Shown here in pieces: positions 6,733 to 11,564 of a stretch of 11,564 nucleotides of DNA. Position 1 is the stretch's first letter. The number at the start of each line of letters is the position of its first letter. The DNA lies in contig CAJXIT010000079.1 in NCBI GenBank assembly GCA_913054055.1, positions 1 through 11,564 on the forward strand, written 5' to 3'. This DNA comes from an uncultured Thalassolituus sp. (GTDB lineage: Bacteria; Pseudomonadota; Gammaproteobacteria; Pseudomonadales; Oceanobacteraceae). The notes beneath the pieces were generated by a model. It searched no databases. It had not been told where the DNA came from and worked only from the letters and a program-made list of their open reading frames with translations. The position numbers and the translations under genes were made by a program.

Positions 6733-6849
6733 GTTTTGTCCTTAAATACGGTTTAACCACTATTCACAAAACCCACGCCGCATATACATAATGCCGCGCC
6801 CTTGAAAATTGCGTAGAATTGCCAAGATTATATCCTGCTACCCAACTTC
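6733..6849. promoter_or_regulatory. Divergent nnr/queG intergenic region
   Basis: These 117 bases must carry the promoters of both directions. For queG the best sigma-70-like pair I see is TTGAAA (6802-6807) and GATTAT (6826-6831), spaced 18 bases. For nnr only a poor pair is visible on the minus strand, TTGTGA (6769-6764) and TATTTA (6748-6743), spaced 15. The nnr ribosome site AAGGA is at 6743-6739 and overlaps that second hexamer, which argues against it. No clear ribosome site precedes queG. Confidence 0.35.
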
Positions 6850-7947
6850 ATGACATCCATAAACTTAACATCCAGTCAGTTAGACCAGTTAGCCCAAAGC
6901 ATCAAAGCCTGGGGGGTTGAGCTTGGCTTTGCACAAGTGGGCATTACCGATGTGGACTTGGGCAAACATGGTGATCGTTTGCAGGCATGGCTAAAGAAGC
7001 AATACCACGGGGAAATGGGGTATATGGCTGATCATGGGGATAAACGCTATCGCCCTGATAATTTGGTGCCAGGTACCTTGCGCATCATCACTGTGCGTAT
7101 GGATTACATGGCACCGGATGTACAAACCTTAGAGGTGCTGCACAATCCTAACCAGGCTTACATCAGCCGCTATGCCTTAGGCCGCGATTATCACAAGCTT
7201 ATGCGCAAACGCTTAACGCAACTGGGCAAAAAAATTCAAGCAGCCATTGATGAATTACAGCTATCCGTTAACTACCGTGCCTTTGTGGATAGCGCCCCAG
7301 TATTAGAGCGCGGCTTAGCGCAAAAGTCTGGCCAAGGCTGGATTGGTAAAAACAGTATGCTGATTAACCCCAAAGCAGGCAGCTATTTTTTTCTGGGAGA
7401 ATTGTTCACCGACTTACCCTTGCCATTAGATGCACCTTACGATGATATGAACTGCGGCAGCTGCACAGCATGCATCACCGAATGCCCAACCGATGCCATT
7501 GTGGAGAATCATGTTGTAGATGGCCGCAAGTGTATTTCATATCTCACCATTGAATTAAAAGACGCTATCCCTATCGAGCTGCGCAGTAAAATAGGCAACC
7601 GTATTTTTGGTTGTGACGACTGCCAGCTGTGCTGCCCTTGGAATAAATTTACTCAAACCAGCCAAGAAAAAGATTTCACCCCGCGCCATCAATTAGACAC
7701 AGCCACCCTGTTGGAACTATTTGCTTGGGACGAAGCCACCTTTTTATCAAAAACCGAAGGCACCCCTATTCGCCGTGCAGGTCACGAACGCTGGCTAAGG
7801 AACATTGCAGTGGCCTTGGGTAACGCACCATATAATAAAAAAATTATTTCAGCCTTAAATGAAAAGCTAAACATTGAATCTGAACTGGTAAAAGAACATC
7901 TGCATTGGGCTATTACACAACAAATCCAAAAAGAGCCGCAGGACTGA
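6850..7947 (+). CDS. queG: Epoxyqueuosine reductase QueG
   Basis: QueG is a cobalamin-dependent iron-sulfur enzyme that reduces epoxyqueuosine to queuosine at position 34 of tRNAs for Asp, Asn, His and Tyr. The 365-residue product shows ISRYALGRDYHK (105-116), the conserved FVDSAPVLERGLAQKSG (145-161) with the proposed catalytic Asp147, and the ferredoxin-like cysteines CGSCTACITECP (202-213) and CDDCQLCCPW (255-264) for two 4Fe-4S clusters. A C-terminal helical repeat region follows (RHERWLRN-like segment, then helices). Start ATG 6850 has no evident Shine-Dalgarno sequence. rsuA begins two bases after its stop, so both are probably one transcript. Confidence 0.97.
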   Translation: MTSINLTSSQLDQLAQSIKAWGVELGFAQVGITDVDLGKHGDRLQAWLKKQYHGEMGYMADHGDKRYRPDNLVPGTLRIITVRMDYMAPDVQTLEVLHNPNQAYISRYALGRDYHKLMRKRLTQLGKKIQAAIDELQLSVNYRAFVDSAPVLERGLAQKSGQGWIGKNSMLINPKAGSYFFLGELFTDLPLPLDAPYDDMNCGSCTACITECPTDAIVENHVVDGRKCISYLTIELKDAIPIELRSKIGNRIFGCDDCQLCCPWNKFTQTSQEKDFTPRHQLDTATLLELFAWDEATFLSKTEGTPIRRAGHERWLRNIAVALGNAPYNKKIISALNEKLNIESELVKEHLHWAITQQIQKEPQD

Positions 7948-7949
7948 CT

Positions 7950-8660
7950 ATGCGCCTGGATAAGTTTTTATGTGAAAGCCAAGACATCACCCGCTCTGTT
8001 GCAGGCAACATGGTGAAAAAAGGCCGAGTGAACATTAACGGCCAGCGCGCCAAAAGTGCCTCTATCAAAGTAAAACCGGATGACGATATCATTTCATTAG
8101 ATGGTGAACCCGTTATGGCAGACGCGGGGTTTCAATATTTCATGATGCACAAACCGGCTGGTTATGTGTGTGCCAATCAAGACAGCGAACACCCCATCGT
8201 TTTTGACTTATTAAAAAACGAAAAAAAACTGAAAAACCTGCATACGGTTGGGCGCCTAGATAAAGACACCACAGGCTTGTTATTCATTACTGACGATGGC
8301 AATTGGTCTCATGTGATGACGTCCCCCAAACATGATCACCCCAAAACTTACCGCACGTTTTTGGCCGAACCATTGATTGAAGATGCCGAGCAACAATGCC
8401 ATCAAGGTTTCATGCTGAACAACGAAACCCATCCAACCAAGCCAGCAGTGTTAGAACGCATTAGCGATCATGAAGTACTGCTCACCATTAGCGAAGGCCG
8501 ATATCATCAAGTAAAACGAATGTTTGCCGCCATGGGCAATCGCGTGGAAAAGCTGCATAGAGAAAATATTGCAGGTATTCCATTAGATCCAAAACTGGCA
8601 CCCGGTGAATACCGAACACTGACCCCATCAGAACGCCTTGCATTAGGTATCACACCCTAA
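7950..8660 (+). CDS. rsuA: 16S rRNA pseudouridine(516) synthase RsuA
   Basis: RsuA isomerises uridine 516 of 16S rRNA. The start ATG 7950 gives 236 residues, beginning MRLDKF like E. coli RsuA. It lies two bases after the queG stop and has CAGGA six bases upstream, inside queG. An S4 RNA-binding domain covers about residues 1-58. The catalytic domain shows FMMHKPAGYVC (64-74), the GRLDKDTTGLL motif (101-111) with nucleophile Asp104, LTISEGRYHQVKRMFAAMGN, and LHRENIAGIPLD. The C-terminal ending LAPGEYRTLTPSE also matches RsuA, rather than RluB, RluE or RluF, which differ in the flanking sequence. Pairing with queG joins two RNA-modification genes in one likely operon. Confidence 0.93.
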   Translation: MRLDKFLCESQDITRSVAGNMVKKGRVNINGQRAKSASIKVKPDDDIISLDGEPVMADAGFQYFMMHKPAGYVCANQDSEHPIVFDLLKNEKKLKNLHTVGRLDKDTTGLLFITDDGNWSHVMTSPKHDHPKTYRTFLAEPLIEDAEQQCHQGFMLNNETHPTKPAVLERISDHEVLLTISEGRYHQVKRMFAAMGNRVEKLHRENIAGIPLDPKLAPGEYRTLTPSERLALGITP

Positions 8661-8815
8661 GCACCTTTGTCTAATAATTTAACATGGGTTTTTCCACCCA
8701 CCCAGCCATGCAACCACCGAATTTTGGCACTTATGTTAGGGTGCCGCCATCAAAGACAACACGATCCAAAGAGTAGCTGAGTTTTATGCTCTTATGACGA
8801 TAAAGGTCAACCGAT
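8661..8815 (+). other. Intergenic region after rsuA with two weak hairpins
   Basis: TGGGT (8685-8689) pairs with ACCCA (8696-8700) around a TTTTCC loop. GGCAC (8726-8730) pairs with GTGCC (8741-8745), with two possible G-T pairs extending the stem. Neither has a following T-tract, so neither is a clear intrinsic terminator. The ribosome site AAAGG of the next gene is at 8802-8806. No strong promoter is visible. Confidence 0.4.
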
Positions 8816-9535
8816 ATGCACTCAGCAACCTTCTTGGATTTTATCATCCACAGCCTTGCCATCACCGGCATCTGTCTGATTCTTGATGCCATCATCATAG
8901 CCACACTGAACCTTAACCCAAATACTCGCCACGCTTCAGAGCGTAGCCATTATTTATTAAGTATCTTTTCGGTATGCGTTTACATCGTTGCTTACCAAGC
9001 AGACAGCGAAACTTTTCGTGATATTTGGATGACAACATTACTGGGTTTATACCTTTACGACGTATGCATCATCGCCCGAGACTGGCGCACGTTAAAACCC
9101 AGTTACCGAGTGTTCTATAGCGTGCACCACGGCATTAGCTTTTTATTATTCGCCTTATGGTATGTCACCTTTGTGCCCTTTACCGCGGCCATGGCACTTG
9201 GAGCATTATTATGGGTCAGCAGTGATATTTGGCGCTGGGCCGAGCAATATTGGCGCTTAAGCGGACACCAAAGCTCAAATACCCTACGTGATACAGTTTG
9301 GTATCTAGAGCGCAGCCATCGCATCCTGGCATATTGCATATACATGTGGATATTGGATTTTGAATTCCAACACACTTCGGAAAGGATTTTAATTGCCAGC
9401 GGCATATTCATGGATATCATTGATGCGTATTTTCAACACCAAGCCCGCACCGCTTACAAAAACCAACAAGCTAGCCCAGTAAAATCCAAACAACAATCTG
9501 ATGAGCCTATTAACACCACCAAAAAAGCTGCATAA
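8816..9535 (+). CDS. Multi-pass membrane protein, possibly TLC-like
   Basis: The 239-residue product has about seven hydrophobic segments: roughly residues 7-31, 46-60, 70-87, 98-119, 121-138, 167-181 and 191-206. A polar, Gln/Lys-rich cytoplasm-like tail follows from 208 on. A YD pair (81-82) at the end of the third segment and the paired histidines of YSVHHGISF (101-109) in the fourth resemble the pattern of TLC (TRAM-LAG1-CLN8) lipid-sensing or ceramide-synthase-like domains. The downstream signature of that family is weak, and no reaction can be assigned. ATG 8816 has AAAGG nine bases upstream. The NYN gene follows after 45 bases on the same strand, so co-transcription is possible. The coding sequence looks ordinary in composition. 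Membrane location is secure, family is not. Confidence 0.75.
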   Translation: MHSATFLDFIIHSLAITGICLILDAIIIATLNLNPNTRHASERSHYLLSIFSVCVYIVAYQADSETFRDIWMTTLLGLYLYDVCIIARDWRTLKPSYRVFYSVHHGISFLLFALWYVTFVPFTAAMALGALLWVSSDIWRWAEQYWRLSGHQSSNTLRDTVWYLERSHRILAYCIYMWILDFEFQHTSERILIASGIFMDIIDAYFQHQARTAYKNQQASPVKSKQQSDEPINTTKKAA

Positions 9536-9550
9536 CTGATACAATTCAGT
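9535..9550. repeat. Small perfect inverted repeat before the NYN gene
   Basis: ACTGA (9535-9539) and TCAGT (9546-9550) flank TACAAT, beginning at the last base of the membrane-protein stop codon. TACAAT is itself a good -10 hexamer, but I find no -35 partner at normal spacing. It could be a small hairpin or an operator-like site; nothing decides between these. Confidence 0.3.
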
Positions 9551-9580
9551 GACCTTTATCAAACAGCGATTGAATGAATC

Positions 9581-10054
9581 ATGACTAAAATTGCGATTTT
9601 CTCGGATGTGCAAAATGTGTATTACACCACCCGTGAAATGCATGGTCGCCCCTTCAACTACAAAAAACTTTGGGCGCAACTCAGTGAGTACGGTGACATT
9701 ACTCACGCCTATGCCTATGCCATAGATCGCGGCATGGATAGCCAAATCAAATTTCAGGATGCATTAAGAAACATTGGTTTTGAAGTAAAGCTCAAACCCT
9801 TTATTCAACGACGTGATGGCAGCGCCAAAGGTGATTGGGATGTGGGCATTGCCATTGACGTAATGGAAGTATCTGAGTCAGTGGATGAAATTGTATTGCT
9901 AAGCGGCGATGGTGACTTTGCAATTTTGCTTGAAAAAGTAAAAGAGAAATTTAAAGTTAAAACCAAAGTGTACGGAGTAGAATTTTTAACCGCCAATGGT
10001 TTAATTAACAGTTGTGATGAGTTTGTGAATATTGATAAGGAATTACTGCTTTAA
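9581..10054 (+). CDS. NYN-domain protein (LabA/DUF88-like, PIN-type nuclease fold)
   Basis: NYN domains share the PIN/FLAP nuclease fold and are thought to cut RNA; no specific substrate can be named here. The 157-residue product is a single domain. The expected acidic residues are all present: Asp9 in IFSDVQNVYY (6-15), the KGDWDVGIAIDV block (83-94) with Asp85, Asp87 and Asp93, and SGDGDF (108-113) with Asp110 and Asp112, so it should be catalytically competent. The C-terminal part (VYGVEFLTANGLINSCDEF) fits the family, where the last strand and helix close the fold. It starts 45 bases after the membrane-protein gene and has only a poor ribosome site. Its last 12 bases overlap the 3' end of the convergent solute-binding gene. 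Confidence 0.88.
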   Translation: MTKIAIFSDVQNVYYTTREMHGRPFNYKKLWAQLSEYGDITHAYAYAIDRGMDSQIKFQDALRNIGFEVKLKPFIQRRDGSAKGDWDVGIAIDVMEVSESVDEIVLLSGDGDFAILLEKVKEKFKVKTKVYGVEFLTANGLINSCDEFVNIDKELLL

Positions 10055-10810
10055 TTGGCTTTTAAAAGATTGATACTTCGCCATCACTTTTTGATAAGTC
10101 CCATCGTTTAATAACTGATTTAATTGGTTTTGATATATATTTAAATACCTCTGGGTATCGGGATGCTCAGGGGCAAATGCCATGTATAAATTTGTCACAG
10201 GCAAACAATAATCGGTGATCAGGGAGTCTGGATTGTTTTGTAAGCTTAATTGGTATTCAAGGACATTGGTATCCTCAATAATCACATCAATTTCATCATT
10301 TCGCATCTTTTCAAGCAAAACCTGCAATGGGTTTTTTCCAGAAACCCAGTGAACATCCTCTCTATGCTCTGCTAAATAACCATCTAATAAGGCACCATAG
10401 CTATACCCCTTAATCACCCCTAACCTGACATTGTTTAGGCTAGAAAACTCATTGAATTCCCAATCATTATTTTTCTTATAAAAACAACTGGTGGTATGGG
10501 AAAAATGCATCTCAGGAAAAAGCAATAGCTTCGACTCAGACTTATAAGCACTCATTAAGCCGTGATATCGATTTGATTCAACGTCCACAACGGCTTGATC
10601 CCAAGACTTCAAGATGTACTCAACTTCAATGCCTCTTTTTTTAAACGCTAACCTGAGCAGATCAATACCAAAACCTTCCATCTGAGAATTAGGTTCACAG
10701 TTATAAGGGCACCAATAATCGGAAACCACCGTTATCGTTTCAGAATGCACTGAACTTGAAAACAAGGCACACATTAATAACGTAATTTTTAAGGGACTAA
10801 ACGCCACCAT
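10043..10810 (-). CDS. Periplasmic solute-binding protein, family 3 (amino-acid type), orphan
   Basis: The product resembles small SBP_bac_3 proteins that bind polar amino acids or related ligands in the periplasm. From ATG 10810 it is 255 residues, with a signal peptide (MVAFSPLKITLLMCALFSS, cut probably after VHS at 23). Lobe 1 then follows: ITVVSDYWCPYNCEP, EGFGIDLLRLAFKKRGIEVEY, SWDQAVVDVESNRYHGLMSA. Lobe 2 comes next, with LGVIKGYSYG and DVIIEDTNVLEYQL, then a return through YMAFAPEHPD and a C-terminal helix. Starts at ATG 10831 or GTG 10852 are also possible, since none has a clear ribosome site. No permease or ATPase gene is adjacent, so it may be a spare binding protein or a sensor-type relative. 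It overlaps the NYN gene tail to tail. Confidence 0.8.
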   Translation of the reverse strand: MVAFSPLKITLLMCALFSSSVHSETITVVSDYWCPYNCEPNSQMEGFGIDLLRLAFKKRGIEVEYILKSWDQAVVDVESNRYHGLMSAYKSESKLLLFPEMHFSHTTSCFYKKNNDWEFNEFSSLNNVRLGVIKGYSYGALLDGYLAEHREDVHWVSGKNPLQVLLEKMRNDEIDVIIEDTNVLEYQLSLQNNPDSLITDYCLPVTNLYMAFAPEHPDTQRYLNIYQNQLNQLLNDGTYQKVMAKYQSFKSQLKQ

Positions 10811-10945
10811 ATGTATTTCAAACCTGATCATGGTATGTGTAGAGACTAGCACAGTGACAAGTGTTCATTAGGTCATATAGAAAGAAAGGTCTCCTCAAGC
10901 ACTCGTTTAAATAACCAATCCATCTATCAATTCTGAACTTCTAGC

Positions 10946-10972
10946 TAAAGACAATATACGCCACGCCGATAT
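10946..10972 (+). promoter_or_regulatory. Candidate flagellar sigma-28 (FliA) promoter
   Basis: TAAAGACA (10946-10953), an 11-base spacer and GCCGATAT (10965-10972) match the enterobacterial FliA consensus TAAAGTTT-N11-GCCGATAA at five of eight and seven of eight positions, with exact spacing. The -10 box ends 28 bases before the ATG at 11001, and CAGG (10988-10991) gives a ribosome site in between. Orientation fits the downstream gene only. This is the best promoter match in the window. Confidence 0.7.
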
Positions 10973-11000
10973 CCTAGGTGTTCACTACAGGTTGATCGTC

Positions 11001-11564
11001 ATGAAAATTGCTCAGAATACCGTAACCCTAGGCTATGAATATCAAAAAAACACCTCTCAAGCCCAGGTGACAAGCCAGCGGGTTCAAACCTTGGGCAATA
11101 ATGCTTCAAATAACCATACACAAAGTCATCGTGCGGGCATTGTACAGTCGCAACAGCAAACACTCACCGACAGCATTCACCTACGTAGTCAGAGTTTAGT
11201 CACTGACAAACAAAGCGGCGATGCTCAATATTTTGAGAACGCTGATTTTTTACAAGCCGTAAGCTCGCTATTTGTAGAAGAGGATATGACCGTCACATCG
11301 CTACAAGCGCTGGGCACCAACCAAATCAATGCTGGCGTATCATTGATTGAAGTGACCAGCATTTCACAATTTGAGTCAGACACTCAGGTACAAGCCAATG
11401 CCATGGGCACACTCACCACAGAAGATGGTCGAGAAATCGGCTTTATACTCGAACTTGAATACAATCGCACGATTCAAACCACGCAAGAAAGCACCTTTAC
11501 CGGACAAAGGAATCTCATCGACCCACTCGTCATTAATTTAAACGGAGGCATTCCCAGTTTAAGT
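11001..11564 (+). CDS. Unrecognised protein, 5' part only, possible flagellar regulon member
   Basis: The frame is open from ATG 11001 to the window edge (188 codons, no stop), with CAGG nine bases upstream of the start. There is no signal peptide or membrane segment. Residues 1-75 are rich in Gln, Ser, Thr and Asn (MKIAQNTVTLGYEYQKNTSQ and on). Then come a hydrophobic helix (ENADFLQAVSSLFVEE, 79-94), a beta-like stretch with TEDGREIGFILELEY (140-154), and IDPLVINLNGG (173-183). From memory, unnamed gammaproteobacterial proteins share the pattern ADGR-x-I-x-F then DPLV-(I/L)-N-x-x-G, and continue into Asp-rich calcium-binding-like repeats. That recollection is unverified. The candidate sigma-28 promoter suggests expression with late flagellar genes. 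Confidence 0.75.
   Translation, partial: MKIAQNTVTLGYEYQKNTSQAQVTSQRVQTLGNNASNNHTQSHRAGIVQSQQQTLTDSIHLRSQSLVTDKQSGDAQYFENADFLQAVSSLFVEEDMTVTSLQALGTNQINAGVSLIEVTSISQFESDTQVQANAMGTLTTEDGREIGFILELEYNRTIQTTQESTFTGQRNLIDPLVINLNGGIPSLS

Noticed and set aside
8497..8506. GCCGATAT string inside rsuA resembling a sigma-28 -10 box
   Set aside because: No TAAA-type -35 box at the right distance, and it is ordinary coding sequence (GRYH).
8725..8740. Sigma-54-like TGGCAC element upstream of the membrane-protein gene
   Set aside because: The -12 half at the required spacing reads TTAGG instead of TTGCA and lacks the essential GC.
9115..9420. Minus-strand 101-codon frame opposite the membrane-protein gene
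   Set aside because: Antisense shadow of a well-supported gene; no recognisable domain.
1..11564. CRISPR arrays, insertion sequences, tRNA or rRNA genes, phage or toxin-antitoxin modules
   Set aside because: None seen on either strand; the only repeats are the two-copy ones flanking mutL and a few short hairpins.

Overview
The window reads as chromosome of a marine-type gammaproteobacterium of moderate GC. Gene order and protein motifs both point there: the minus-strand run nnr - tsaE - amiB - mutL - miaA with queG divergent from nnr is the arrangement known from E. coli and Pseudomonas. MutL carries the endonuclease motif DMHAAHERITYE, typical of lineages that work without MutH. The species cannot be fixed from the sequence.

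Layout. Bases 1-170 hold no convincing gene. The minus strand from 6732 down to 171 is the housekeeping cluster: nnr (repair of hydrated NAD(P)H), tsaE (tRNA t6A synthesis), amiB (cell-wall amidase), mutL (mismatch repair) and miaA (tRNA i6A37). Divergent from nnr, on the plus strand, are queG (last step of queuosine synthesis) and rsuA (16S rRNA pseudouridine 516). After a 155-base gap come a multi-pass membrane protein with weak TLC-domain resemblance and a small NYN-domain (PIN-like nuclease fold) protein. A minus-strand orphan periplasmic solute-binding protein overlaps the NYN gene tail to tail by 12 bases. The last 564 bases are the 5' part of an unrecognised plus-strand gene behind what looks like a flagellar sigma-28 promoter.

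The unusual material sits around mutL. (a) amiB is broken near its 3' end: the amidase domain stops after residue 355, and the LysM tail continues in the +1 frame with about a dozen linker residues missing. (b) The first 18 codons of mutL are present twice, 92 bases apart, and the seven differences are all synonymous. The upstream copy forms a 31-codon reading frame whose TGA overlaps the true mutL ATG. (c) Between mutL and miaA a 66-base tandem repeat forms a 45-codon reading frame that starts directly after the mutL stop and whose TGA overlaps the miaA ATG. Together these look like recombination scars at both ends of mutL that have kept the genes translationally coupled through ATGA overlaps, the same overlap seen at nnr/tsaE.

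Functionally the cluster joins tRNA modification (TsaE, MiaA, QueG), rRNA modification (RsuA), metabolite repair, wall cleavage and DNA repair. No mobile element, CRISPR array or RNA gene was seen. The strongest leads are the mutL duplication, the amiB break, the two coupled small ORFs, and the sigma-28 site ahead of the truncated gene at the right edge.
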